Of a DNA stretch of 64,000 nt, positions 24,001 through 34,799 are shown piece by piece. The stretch is from Parelaphostrongylus tenuis (taxonomy: Eukaryota > Nematoda > Chromadorea > Rhabditida > Metastrongylidae): positions 1 through 64,000 of the forward strand of contig JAHQIW010004447.1 in the NCBI GenBank assembly GCA_019055375.1. The letters run 5' to 3'. The notes under the pieces were generated by a model. It did no database searches. It was not told where the DNA came from and saw only the letters and a program-made list of their open reading frames with translations. The position numbers were made by a program, and so were the translations under genes. Numbering within the stretch: the stretch's first letter is position 1; each line of letters starts with the position of its first letter.

Positions 24001-27000
24001 AATGACTCGCGGTTGGCCTACCCGCTGAACCGAGTCAGTGCTGCCTTATCCCCCCAGACAAGTGTGAGACCTGCCTGGTACCAATTTACCGACCCCGGAG
24101 GGATGGATGGCTTGGTGAGCCATGGAGCGCGAGATCGAACCATTGACCTCGTGTGCAACGCAGAGGCACCTCTAACCACTGCCGCCACATGCGCTCTAGA
24201 ATTCGCGGAGAATAACTAATATTTCTACATTCCTACATTCAAATTCCTGGACTACTAATCTGTTTCACCCGTCCCGCTGATCTCTCACACGTGTCACCGC
24301 TCCCAACACCTTTGCGTGTCATTATCCTCAACCGATATCCGTCCACGTAGTCCGTATTGTTCCCGACGACTTGTATAGTCCACAGTGTAAGCGTCACCTT
24401 GGCCATCCGCGAAGGTATTGAATGTCCACAAAAATTTTAATCCGTCGAGACAAAGAACCGCGACCCACTGGCCGAGGGAGCGCTGCCTCGCTGTCCATGA
24501 GTACCTCTCAAAATCGGCATCGTTCAAAAATGATAGTGAGCTTGAGATCGGAGGGAGGGTGCGATGAAGCCTCAATGCGCCAGACTCACGGTGTCCATCG
24601 ACTCGTCGACGAATCGTTTTGTCGTCGACCCCGCGAAAATCTCCTCAAACTATGTTTAATTGTATGACAGACTACTAGATTAGTATATGATTGTGACTGT
24701 AGTAAAAAAAAATATCAGTTTTTATTCGAGAGAATAACTGTTTTAGTAGTTGTGAATAGTAGGGATTCAACCCGTCCCTAAAGAGGTTTCTTTCGTTTGA
24801 ACATTGTTCCGTTTAATTCTGATGTATTATTCAGGTAACTCATGACCCCATGTGAATGTAAAAAATCAATTATAGTCTCCACTGAAGCCATTCAAAACAC
24901 ACACTGGTCAATGGTGATAGTGATAATGATGACGATAACGACGATGATGATGATGACGATAATGATGAAAATAAGAAGAAGAATATTAATGATAACAATG
25001 ATGAAGATGATGATGATAGCGACAGGAATAATAACATCGAAAATGAAGAAGTTTGACCCGGAGAGCGCGACGTGCACGAGACACAGGTGAGAGCTTACAA
25101 AAGTCTTCGTGGATGTATGGCTCCTCTATAGACATTTTGAATGTTTATTTCCGTCAGTGCAGGATGAGAAACGAGAGCCAGCTCCTGGAAAGGGACTTAA
25201 AACCTCTGAAAATGAGATTGGATAGTGGAATCTGATGAACTTGCAGGACCACGTTATCCCGAAAGCGACGATCTCATGCTCTCGGTAAGCAAATAGAAAG
25301 TCAATATTTTAAGCGATGAATTATCCTCATAAAATTGCTAGGCACCTTCTATCTGACGCGATACCGGAACGTGAATGTAGAAGAAAACATTGTCCTCCCT
25401 TGTACGAAGCTGAGCCTCGACGATCACTTTTGAAAACGAAACATAAGGTGGCTTCTTTTTTTCTGTTCTTTTTTTCACTTATGACATTGTGAGTAGCAAG
25501 AATCTATTAGCATGTCATTTATGCAAACTAATTTGAAATAATAACATACTTTTGTAGGGTGTAAGTAAGCTGTGGAGGAGAGAATTGGTAGCAAAGGTCG
25601 TGATCAGTATGAAGATTACGAGAACGTTGAGGAAGACGATGAACTGGAGGATCAACTAAAGGAGAAGAACACTGAGGTTTGTCATTAAGTAAATACAGGT
25701 AAGAATGGGTGAGTAGTTCATAGTTTAAGAAGTAACTAATAGTCAATTCTATTCACTAATCAGATCAAAGGCTTTCCGAAGTTTGGAGTGTCTTACATAG
25801 CTATGAAATTCAAATTCGGATTATCTTCATCGACTTTCTTCACAGTAGACATAAAGTTGGGGACAGGCTATGACTATCTTCCTCCTCTTTCCACAAATAA
25901 TAATAAAAGTAACCGATTTGTGCATCAAATAATAAAGATATTAGCTGAGTATCAAACATTCAAAACTGGTCGAGCTGGCATCTAAGAGGTATAACTTGAG
26001 TATTTAGATCATCTGGGCGGGAATCGTATAGACGCGTCATGCCATCACGAATCGAGACGACCACAAGAATCGTAATATATTGGATCGAGCAGATGGTCTT
26101 GTGGAAAAGGTGAAGACGAAGCGTTTTTAAGAGGAACAAGAGAAACGACCAGTAATTGTTTTATCTTACTTGGATCATATGCATTTCAAGCGATGTATGG
26201 TTCCCAAGATTTATACGTGCGCACTCCAAATTCTCGCTCAAATTAGTGTAAGAACCATTAATTGCCACAGTGGGCTTAGTGAGTCCAACCTGAAAGATTC
26301 AAATCACAAGTTGCACTTAAGAAACCTATTCTTATGAATGAAACGTCTACCACGGTGAACGGTCATTCTTGGAAATTAATAAATCATGAACTAAAGTGGC
26401 ACTGGCATTTTCCGTTCACCGTTAATTCTACTTCAAGTCATAATGTTCTCAAACAATTTGGTAATGCTTATGTTGCTTTTGTTTACTAGCTCTTTTGATT
26501 TGGTATAATTGTTTGTGTGATTTGTGAAAAATGCGCACATAATATCATGGATTCGACCATCAATTCCTGCACAGCGGTGTTGTCCAGGAGTGAATATTTA
26601 GGCTTTTTTTTCTTATTACGGAAAAGGCCATCTGTTAGAGTGCTCCGTAACTGTAAATCCTATATGTCCGACGCGATGAAACCTTCAATTGCTCAAGATG
26701 TTTTTCTTTGTCTCGTAATTTGAGTGTTCTATATAAATTTTTTTTCGTTAGCTGTTGTTGAGAACTACGTGCAAATGGTGCATTTATTGTTTTGGAATGT
26801 GAAGAGAATATGATGATGTTAACAATTTTTCTTAGATAGGAAAGCTTTGAACTGAGCTACAAACATGTTTGGTTTGTTCAGATTCCTTTATGCATGTGCT
26901 ATAACTATGCTCGCAATCATAATCGTAGGCCTCTGGTTGTTTAACTAGAAGCCACAGAATACTCGTATTGTCTTTTTTTCTATTGAAAGAATACTCTGCT

Positions 27001-30000
27001 TGAATAAGTGTCGGAATGAAAGGCATTTGACACGTCTGCTAGTTTCTGTGATGTCAAGAGGCATTGTCTTAATGCCTGAGAAAAATTTTATAGTGTCCAG
27101 TAGCACATGATGCCCAATATTGTTCCTTTAGTGTCCATACACGATTTGAAGAGGCGTCCGAACGCGTTAATCAATTGACCTTTCCTTTTGGGCTGAAACC
27201 TCTTCATCTTTCTCCGTTCTTTTCTTGGAATTGAATGATTGAACGATCAAATCGAATTCTTTTTGTTTTGACCGCTTTCAGTGGTGGTGTGATGCTTCAG
27301 ATATACCCAGTGATATAGAGTGATGGTGCAAAACTTTCGCGTCAGCAGGACTCGAGCTCACATCTCTATCTGGAATCGTTTGCTCTAACCGTTTGCACAG
27401 ATAGATGCGTTGTAGCATAGAAAGAGTGGTGTGCACAATCATAGAACGAATCTCAAAAAGCCAGTTTATCGCACCTTTTCGTGGGCGTCGAGAAAAAGAT
27501 GGGACCGAAATGGATATATATATATATATATAATATATATATATATATATCCTCTTCGTAGGCTAGACGATGAAAAGGTGATCATACGAAATCACTTCGC
27601 CGCGTCAAATCTGATTATGAATTCCTAAATCAATCCAGATTTCTATGCGTTGCTTGGACTGGACATTATTTGCTGAAATTTAGTCACTATTCCGCAATAT
27701 TTAAAATGCTTATGTTCTCTGTTGACAAACAACAGGCTGACTATTGTATTCAATTATATTACAACAGAAAACGCGACAAAAAATGTCGCGGTGCAAGGAC
27801 GTAGAAGAGTGATAATTCGACTTTCGATTTTCTGAAAAATTCTGTTTGCATTAGTATTCGCATCATTACAATAATTCACTGAAGCTATGTATCTACTTGA
27901 TGAACCATAGGCACCTAAGAACAATTTTCACTTCGCTATACTCTTAGGATTTCCGCTATATTTTTTTTATTTGATCCATCTTTACAGTTTTTTTCCACTG
28001 GGTGGATACCACTGCCCGTAGCATCAACTCGTTTCTAGTCTTCTTCATGAACGTTGTAGAATACTTCTTGAGCACGTCTCCTTGTAATCTCGAGGATAGC
28101 CTGACTGTGACGTTCAATTTGGCTTCGTTGTTGACTGCTGCAGAGTGTTGGAGAAAGGGAAGCAGTCTCTCGCCGCAGCGAGCATCACAATCACACGACC
28201 GCTGTCCCTTTTCAAATGAAATACACACTTTCCTCGAGACTTGATTTTTTGTCAATCGGTCCGCTAACTCTCTAGTTCACAAGTTTGCTAAATTGCTCCA
28301 TAGAGCGCTTCACCAAGCCTCTTTTGTTTATATGACTTACACGTTCGTATTTAGCACGATTACGATGCTGCTTTTACGATTTTTAACGCCGTTCTAACGA
28401 TCTCGTCCTAACTCACCACGAGCCCATTTTGGCAAAGGTCGAGGTTACCAACTCAGTTCGAAAAGCAAATATTTCATTGACATTCCGTAGTGTAGTGAAT
28501 TTATTTCGCTTGCAGAGGAGAATTGACTTTTAACGATATCGATTTTAATCATGCTATGCAAGAATATGATATGTTCTCGAAAACGACGAAACTCCCGGAT
28601 GTACTGTTTCGGTGAGCGAATATCTAATAAAATCACATTATTTCTTGAACGGAGGCCGAAAGACAGATGATTCATGAGGCCAACGCTCAAATTGTGAGTA
28701 AGCACATGGTCAAGCTAGATCACCATTTACCAATATTCTTATTAAACAAACTCCATTCGCATTCACCCTTGTCGAGCGCCAGGAATTGCCATTGGCATTT
28801 GCTCACACTCGACCGCAGTTTTGCATTTCCTCTATGAACCTCCTCTTTTATCTGAATTTTTGACAAGTTTTTCGATATATATATATATATATTATGTAGG
28901 GTATGTATAATAGATAGAGATAGATAAAGATAGATAGATAGACAGATAGATAAATATAAACAGGTAGATAAGTAGCTATGAATTTGGATCGAAATTGAAT
29001 AGTTTTTAGTACACTTATTTGCTCATTTGCCTGCTCTTCATTTGGCTCTGATTCTTTTGTAGATATCACAAATGAGCAGCCTTGAAAAAAAAACAGTAAT
29101 AAATTGAGAAAAGTTAGTAATTATTCCACGCAAGACGTTAAACCTGCGTCCGAGATGGAGTCTTCGGATCTCAGCAGACAGGTTGAGGCATAGGAATTTG
29201 GTAGGCTCATTACACTTTCTTGATGAGGGTGCTTTGAGCAAGGAAACGCTGTAGTAACACTATTAACCTTGTCGATGATTAACTTCTAAAGCTTTTAGCT
29301 ATACTTTATTAGCTCTTGCCCTTTTCAAGAATTCACTTTTTGTGCGAGTGACTGGATCTCACTGATTGTCGTCCTGAGAATCGTGCACCTGATGCTAATG
29401 AACTTATAATTGCAGAGTAGATGAAAACGTAGTATTTCGTGGTCATTAACGATTTTTTACATTGCTTTCAATGAAAAAGAATTCTATCATATTCTTCGTT
29501 GATATCCAAAAATTGTTCAAGCCAGAAAAAGGCTCTTTTCGAAGAGCAAAATATAAGGGGCGGTTGATCAGCACACGGACACTATAGTGACCATATGGAG
29601 CTGAATGATTTAATGAGTCCCATAGCAGCGCTATTATCACTTTAACGACGAAACTGGTTTTAGTCAACAGTATACTCCTCTTTTAGGTGAAGAAGTCGAG
29701 ATTTTTACAAATTTACACAAGAGATGATGCTCTGTCGACGTAGAACTATGTACAGCTTTCATGGAACAGTTTTAATTTTTCAACCTGCTCGGTTTAACAT
29801 TCTGAGAAACCCGAATTTCTTGAAATTCTTTCTGTTCGGCGAAAACTAGATTCGACGACACATTAATGAGCATCATGTTTTGCTGAAGAAAATGGGGATT
29901 CTTCAATGCAGCTCAGTGGTTAAAAATTCTCTGCACTTGAAACAGAGTTGTTGGCTCGATTTGACTTATGGGGCAAACTAGTTTAGGACGAAATGATCAC

Positions 30001-33000
30001 TGATTTGATACACCAGAAGCAACCACAACTGATTTCACACATCAAGTATCTGATCAACCATTTGTCACAATATTCGGTGCCTGGCGCATTGCTTAACACG
30101 TTGCCGACCAAATACAAGAATTCTTATCCCACCGATCGCCTATTCGCATTAAAAGTGAGAGAATTTGAGTGTAAATTTGAGTTCTGTAGAGACTTTACCA
30201 CCATCAATGAAGAAATATCTCAGAAAGGATTTCTGTGAAGATAATTATAGTTGGAAGACACTCATGTGTCCAAAATTTTCAACATTTCAAACGAGAAAAC
30301 CACATCCTTTAGAAAAGAAGCATTTCTTCAACTTTTACATTATATTTTTTTGTTACTTTATCAATAATTTTCGCAGCCACTCATTAGTCTGACAAATACA
30401 GATTTTATACCATTTCTACTGATAAAAGTAAGTGGTTCGGAGTGGTTAGCCATTGCATGTTTGAACTTTTCCGCGGATTCGGTGATACTTATATAGTGAA
30501 GTTTTGATTTACCGAGTCACTTTTTCGCCAAGAAAGCACAGAATGTCGCTGGGGTTTTCAATAAACACTGTTTTGCTGTAAAGAGTGCTCGGTTGCCTAT
30601 AATTTTACCAACACGAACGCTTCATCGAGATTGGATAACAAAGCATTTCGAGCTCTTTTTTTCACATATCTTTCGACAATGCTTTGAACTTGTGGCTTAG
30701 ATACGTTTTTTTCCGACAATGATCACAAGTTCTATTGTTTCTGAGTAAAGAAGATCTTCGAAAAATTTTGATGATCCTACGTGGAGTTGAATCGCAGTCT
30801 ATACGGCAACTTCTTTAACTGACGACGTGCTCAATGTTTCATGATATCCATCGCGTCACAACGAATGTAAAGCTGAGCAGGTCACTCTAGAAGCAATGAT
30901 TAATCGTAATCAAAACTGAAGTTCACTACAATTTGACGTAGTTCAACAGAAAAGAAACAAAACTATTCAGTGAGGCCGCATTGCGACTAATCGAGTTAGC
31001 TAGCTTCCGTGGTGATTTCTACAGATGTCTCTTAACTCATGGAAGACTTGTTGACAGGTACACCTCCTAAATTAATTCAACTTTCATCCATGGATCATTC
31101 ATTTATCGTTCCATCTGACACAAAGAAAGGACATATGAATTCAGGTTTCCGGATGAAGTTCAACATCAAATGAATGTTGCATTAACATTTATCAAAATGA
31201 AGAGGTTCCAAGATGCAAAGAAAGTTCTTCACGATGTATGTTCTTTGCATGTTAAAAAAAAAAACGTTTGTACAAAGTCTTAGTTCAACCGAAATCTCGA
31301 AGAGGCCTAATGGGCAACTATCATTGTGATGTATGAAAACTTTCTAACCATTCTACTACCTTAGCTTTCCTACTGAGCATAATCTGCACAAGCATAAAAA
31401 TAATAATATAGAAAAAACTCATGTTAAGATCAGTTGGAGAAACATTGAATTGTTGAAGAATACCGAAGTTAAGAGATAATCGGTCTTGGGACATTCTATT
31501 GCAGTTTAAGCTTAGAAAACTTCACCTCTCTTAAGAAGATTATATTCAGATCATTGAGTACGACCATAGCAATGGTGTTGCACTTGCATACTACGGGTAC
31601 ATAATTAAGGTATTTAGATCATTGCTACTTGTAAAGTGTTGTACTGACTAAATATAATCTTGGTACTTTTCCATTTGTTAGCACAGAATTGTAAGCCGAT
31701 CCCTTTCTCTGAACAAGTAATTTTCATAGAAGCGTTAGTAATTATTTGAATGCATAAATTTTTGGCTAACGCAGTACATGGCCATTTTGAAAAGTTTCAT
31801 TTCTAATACTTCAACGAAAGGAAAACATTTGTGTTTCACACGCGCGTATTTCTCACAGTACAGAGCTCTTTCTTTAACCTATTAGTTATCATTCGATAGC
31901 GTAAGATTGAGCGATTTCAACGCTGTGCTTATTTTATGAAAGGACCGTTTCCCTGCAGTGTGGCAGAGGGAACAAGATAGCTTTACATACGCCAGCACGC
32001 TTTTTGGCTAATCTACGGGGTGGGGGAGAGGGCAGAGTTGGACGATCCAGCTTCAGCACAGCCATTGATCGATTGGCGCATTGGCGGGTCACATGGAAAT
32101 GCGATTTTTGTTACTTAATTAGGAATTGTTGCTTCGCTTTTAAAGAAACTCCAGATAAAACGTATGACACTGATACTAAAAGATCTTCTCCACGCGTTCA
32201 TGTGCTTTCCTTGTTTCATTAATAGACTGTGCGGTCAATGGGGAACACAAATTTATTTTTTGAAGAGCTATAGAAGGGTCTTCTCAAAAAATCGGCCTCG
32301 CACCGCGTCAGCCAGAGATTCAAGCCTTTGAATGATCAGTAACACTCTTATGGGAAGTGTCTGTCTAGCGAAATGGATCAGCTTACAATTCTGTGCTACC
32401 AAACGAAAAAGAAACCAAAAGCTGTGAGCCATTTTGGTTTTTCGAGTTTAATATGAACAAAATTGACTTGCAATTTAGGTTGATGAAGATGATATAGAAC
32501 ATGGCGTGGCTAATATGAAGAAAGGACTTCGTCTAAGTGGAGACCAAATCAGCGATGCAAAGTGAAAACGTTTCTTATTTATGATTTCTTAAGTGTATAA
32601 TTTCTTAAGATTAGAGCAGTGGTAAGCCGTCGCCGAAAATTTTTCAAGTATTGATTGTCACTGTAGTTGAAGTACGTCATATTTTGCCACTTTTTTGCAA
32701 ATTTCAAATTTTTGTAGGTTTTACTACCATCTCGGTCATGGTCTGATGTTTCTAGGAAGGTCTGCCGAGGTTTTGTATTGATCTTCAAATATTTATAGAG
32801 TGCAAAAGTTTTCATTTATTAAGATGAGAGACCTGATTGCTTGAACATTTGCATTAGAACGATTACAAACAACGGTCTACTTGAACTAAGGAACGAAAAA
32901 CTAGATAAGATTCGTAAAGCCCAGCGGTTCCACCTATCACCATCTTTAACCACTTGTAATCTAGCTAGTGTTCGGGCGACTTAAATACGCACTAATAAAG

Positions 33001-34390
33001 TCTGCATTCGTCTTTGTCGCATATCAGAGTTGCTTGTTGTACTGAAAAACCAACGTCACCGTTTGTATAACGTCCTTTGATACTATGCCTGTCGGCGAAG
33101 AATGTGGCGCCAGATTATATTATGAGGACAGTATACTTTCGCAGGTGTCTACACAGGTGACAGTATACTTTCACAGGTGCTGAGGTAATCCATAAACCAG
33201 AAAATCTCCGTTGGACTAAGGCACTAAGATTTTGTTGTGAACGACCGATTTAGGCGTATGCCGTATTTGAACATGCTGCTTCACTTGGACTATTCCTTTC
33301 TGCTCAACAAAGGTCTATGTACAACATTGAAGGACTAACCGGTAGGGCGTGGTGGAGTAGTGAGCAAACTGGATATGCGAAATATCTCAAGGTTCATTTT
33401 CTAATCGTTTTTCTCCAAGTGTGCAGTGAACAAGATTGCTTCTTTTCCCTCACATGCATAATATCTTCACTTTTAGATAATCTGTAATTTGGACTTTGAC
33501 TGAAATTTTCGTATATCGTTTTCTGTAGCTTTGTGTTCAGGGCAGTTGAGCGTCAGTGGGTTTTCTATCCGTGCTGAAGCCACGCGTGTGCTACATTCTG
33601 AGCCCAAATCTATGGAAGGAGGAAAACCCAAGAATTACCGTTGACGGACGATGGATAGCCTTTCCACTATTAGAAAACGGTCACTTTAATCTGAAACATT
33701 GTGGCATGGTACCACAAACCTGTTCCATTCTGAGAGAATTTCCGCGAAAGCAGTAATGCGAGTAGATCTGAGGTTTGACCGATTACAAATTCATCCGCTT
33801 TCACTTATCAAAATAAATATCCAAGATCAACACGACCTAACTTTTTCCACAGATGCGATTTTCCGCACTCTCGTCGGGAGCACAAATTCTACCACATTGT
33901 GGTCCGACTAACACTCGTCTACAAGCACATCTTGGATTAATCGTACCATCGGAAGCAAGAATAAGGTGTGCATATAAATTTCTCATCATCTGTAGATTGC
34001 ACTGCTTATGTGATCACTGTAGAATTTCAGTATATGAACTTTTCAGGGTAGGAAACGAAACAGCGTGGATGGAAGACTGGCAAGTTCATTATATTCGATG
34101 ACTCCTTCGAACATGAGGTAATGTTTGTTTTCATGCTAAACGTTTCGCGCCTTGCATTCGAAACATTCAACATCAGTCGCATTTTGATAATGATGCTGTC
34201 ACAGTTAGAAATATTGAACAGTTTTTATCAAAAATCAATGATTGTGATTTGTTTGCTCTGTACAAACAGGATTCATTTACAGCTACAATTCGATGGAGCA
34301 TCTTCTTCATCCTTGCGTCTCATACTCCTTATTGATCTCTGGCATCCTGAAGTCGAATCGCGTCAGCGATTGACTCCCAAGGATGACTGA
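11781..34390 (+). CDS. asph: Aspartyl/asparaginyl beta-hydroxylase (ASPH/AspH), exons interrupted by apparent frameshifts
   Basis: ER type II membrane 2-oxoglutarate/Fe(II) oxygenase that hydroxylates Asp/Asn in EGF-like domains. Recognised from the C-terminal domain: LPHCGPTNTRLQAHLGLIVP, IFDDSFEHE and LRLILLIDLWHPEVE. These carry the two iron-ligand histidines (human His679 and His725) and the 2-oxoglutarate arginine (human Arg735). Upstream are TPR-like helices, an acidic luminal stretch and a signal anchor. The start ATG at 11781 lies 20 bases after a TTTCAG (11755-11760) that could be a trans-splice or 5' UTR acceptor. The stop is TGA 34388-34390. At least six exon interiors need a one-base correction to restore the family sequence, so the gene is either a damaged consensus or a decaying copy. 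Exons 6 and 8-12 are uncertain. Confidence 0.85.
12026..15607 (+). other. ASPH intron 2, left part, no gene seen
   Basis: AT-rich. Open frames here (for example 14328-14603) start at random Met codons and show no domain, splice or codon signal. Confidence 0.5.
15608..16327. mobile_element. Long-TIR DNA element, family E
   Basis: About 720 bases with terminal inverted repeats of roughly 100 bases: GGCAAATGAATATTCGACC at the left and, inverted, GGCAAATGAATATTCGATCC at the right, both continuing to ACAAGAACTTTTCATAAGAG. No open frame. Lies in ASPH intron 2. Confidence 0.8.
16821..17331 (+). other. asph: ASPH exons 3-5: acidic luminal region
   Basis: Exons 16821-16896, 17016-17077 and 17225-17331 join in phase with exon 2. 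They encode SVDLDHPDRGGYSILEHSA, then IREEEEESNDEDDSLKVRVE, then DSDEENVEESPLEDQLFAGL. The Glu/Asp-rich composition is that of the ASPH luminal segment. The surrounding region is AT rich and without repeats. Confidence 0.75.
17848..18085 (+). repeat. Diverged SINE family B copy
   Basis: GCTGATAGAGTGGTTAGTGA head, CTCTCCGCCAACCAGTAACG, and AATTGAATGCTAAAAGTAGT near the 3' end. Lies in an ASPH intron. Confidence 0.65.
18750..19041 (+). repeat. SINE family A copy
   Basis: Head GGTGGCGCAATGGTTAGAGA, B box GGTTCGATCC, 3' GGCGCATCTCTCAGGGATTG and end CCTTTATCC. Lies in the large ASPH intron. Confidence 0.85.
19312..19370 (-). repeat. Short SINE family A fragment
   Basis: GGTACCAATTTACCAATCTC and the following GGTGAGCTC match the central part of family A in minus orientation. 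Both ends are missing. Confidence 0.5.
20262..20545 (-). repeat. SINE family B copy, full length
   Basis: Minus strand head GGCGGCGCTGTGGCCGAGTG followed by GTTGTGGTGG, then GCAGCGTGCGAAGGGCCGAT, CAACAGTCAACAGCGAAC and CAAGGAGATGC-like body, ending GGATCAAATAGAACTAGC. Best copy for a consensus. Confidence 0.85.
22175..22217 (-). ncRNA. Hammerhead ribozyme copy 2 (degenerate)
   Basis: Same motif order on the minus strand: GCCC...CUGACGA...GAUC GAAA CACGUG UAUCGGGC. Stem I and the GAAA-stem III half are kept, but the left side of stem II is changed (CAC instead of GAUC) and stem I has two mismatches. Probably inactive. The downstream 90 bases on the minus strand match those downstream of copy 1, ending in GTGGTCTTAATGAAGCACTC. 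Confidence 0.65.
22516..22558 (+). ncRNA. Hammerhead ribozyme copy 3
   Basis: On the plus strand: GCCCAA, CUGACGA, GACU-ACAA-GAUC, GAAA, CACGCG, UAUCGGGC. All core bases are present. Stem I keeps the GCCC/GGGC pairs. Stem II has one mismatch (the U of GACU lies opposite the G of GAUC is not paired cleanly, the rest pair). Downstream sequence with GACCACATGACATGTTGGCT is shared with the copy 2 locus and, more loosely, with copy 1. It lies 300 bases from copy 2 in the opposite orientation, inside the ASPH intron region. Confidence 0.65.
23884..24195 (-). repeat. SINE family A copy with (TTTATCC)n tail
   Basis: The most complete copy. On the minus strand it runs from GCGCATGTGGCGGCAGTGGT through the B box and the body to a tail of at least three TTTATCC units (plus strand GATAAAGGATAAAGGATAAA). 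It sits just downstream of an ASPH exon (23674-23788). Confidence 0.9.
27310..27420 (-). repeat. SINE family C fragment
   Basis: Minus strand has a tRNA-like B region (GAGCTCGAGTCCTGCTG) followed by GTTTTGCACCATCACTCTAT, the common end of family C. Confidence 0.5.
27514..27552. repeat. (TA)n microsatellite
   Basis: Nearly pure alternating TA with one break, a perfect hairpin former. In an ASPH intron. Confidence 0.9.
27956..28215 (-). repeat. SINE family B copy in an ASPH intron
   Basis: Minus strand from CGTGTGATTGTGATGCTCGC through GCAGTCAACAACGAAGCC and GGAGACGTGCTCAAGAAGTA to GGATCAAATAAAAAAAATA. A 99-codon open frame on this strand is the repeat itself, not a gene. Confidence 0.8.
28876..28975. 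repeat. (TA)n and (GATA)n microsatellite
   Basis: TATATATATATATATTATG followed by about 60 bases of GATA, GACA and GATAAA units. In an ASPH intron. Confidence 0.85.
31679..32400. mobile_element. Long-TIR DNA element, family E, in an ASPH intron
   Basis: AGCACAGAATTGTAAGCCGA at the left and, inverted, AGCACAGAATTGTAAGCTGA at the right. Internal CTGAACAAG...CATAGAAGCGTTAGTAATTA and TCAGTAACACTCTTATGGGA match the other copies. Confidence 0.75.
33541..34390 (+). other. asph: ASPH catalytic-domain exons 22-25, with several frame breaks
   Basis: Exons 33541-33772, 33853-33965, 34047-34117 and 34283-34390. The family pattern is spread over frames in exon 22: AVERQWVF, then IRAEATRVLHSEPKSMEGG, then NPRITVDGRWIAFPLLENG, then ESSNASRSE. 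Each switch is a one-base excess, near 33541-33543, 33561-33566, 33613-33616 and 33743-33745. Exon 24 needs one more (near 34078) to read VGNETAWMED then GKFIIFDDSFEHE. Exons 23 and 25 are clean and hold the substrate and metal-binding motifs. Confidence 0.82.
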
Positions 34391-34799
34391 CTTATAGACG
34401 GCATAACATGAAGAGGCAGTTCAACATTTTTTGCACTAAGCTAAACTGATGTAGAATTAATTTGAGTTGTTCCAAAATACTGTCGAATTGGCAGCTTCAT
34501 TTCTCTTGTACATTTTTAGCCGCATTTTTTTTTCTTTGAAATCGTTACTATTACATATCACCGCTAAGCTCATTTCATGCATTTTTCGTCCGTATGATTG
34601 AATAGCAGTATGAATTGCTTTTTTGACTAACTTTAGAGATATGAAAATGGGATATCGAAAAAGGGAACATAACGAGTTCGACTTCATGAAAATACGGTAG
34701 TTTTCCGTTATCCGCACCCTGTTTAGACCTTTCTAAAAAAACGTATTTTTTGGTTGTTTCAAAAGTTCTAATAGTTTAATCGATAGTTTTAAAAGAGTT

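Larger units (their letters stand above)
21239..25676 (+). other. asph: Candidate ASPH acidic/linker exons 6-12 (incomplete model)
   Basis: Best supported is exon 23674-23788 (EGAHSAKEDAEPEPPL, then RQIKRRKNVNVN) with TTTGCAG acceptor and GTAAGC donor. It would join in phase with a possible exon at 21239-21318. A GAT/GAC-rich stretch ends at a GTTTG donor at 25051 and reads as Asp/Asn repeats, but three stops separate it from the TTCAG at 24831-24834. Then come 25163-~25222 (DEKREPAPGKGLKTSENEIG, hitting TAG), 25247-25284 with 25342-25447, and 25569-25676 (DQYEDYENVEEDDELEDQL). The last lies two bases out of phase with its acceptor. The region is clearly coding-like, but I cannot give a clean splice path. 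Confidence 0.45.
26008..33391 (+). other. asph: ASPH TPR-like exons 13-21
   Basis: Exons 26008-26109 (NILDRADGLVEK; a TAG lies upstream in frame), 28355-28443 (HDYDAAFTIFNAVL, then NSPRAHFGKGR), 28518-28611 (MQEYDMFSKTTKLPDVLFR), 30971-31057 (EAALRLIELASFRGDFYRCL), 31145-31235 (FPDEVQHQMNVALTFIKMKR), 31550-31609 (NGVALAYYGYIIK), 32479-32561 (VANMKKGLRLSGDQ), 33114-33144 (tentative) and 33254-33391 (YNIEGLTGRAWWSSEQTGYA). The order and motifs follow the TPR part of ASPH, for example FPND..AKKVYEEVL and LYNVNGLKAQPWWTPKETGY in the human protein. One extra base is needed near 28393-28397. Confidence 0.8.

Noticed and set aside
24842..25090. Met/Ile-rich open frame across the GAT repeat
   Set aside because: It is the out-of-phase reading of a trinucleotide repeat; the Asp frame fits the neighbouring gene better.
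27132..27165. Possible ASPH exon (VHTRFEEASER)
   Set aside because: The exons at 26008-26109 and 28355-28443 join directly in phase to give the expected TPR helix, so no exon is needed here.
30165..30392. 75-residue open frame in an ASPH intron
   Set aside because: No domain, no splice support, and AT-biased composition typical of intron sequence.
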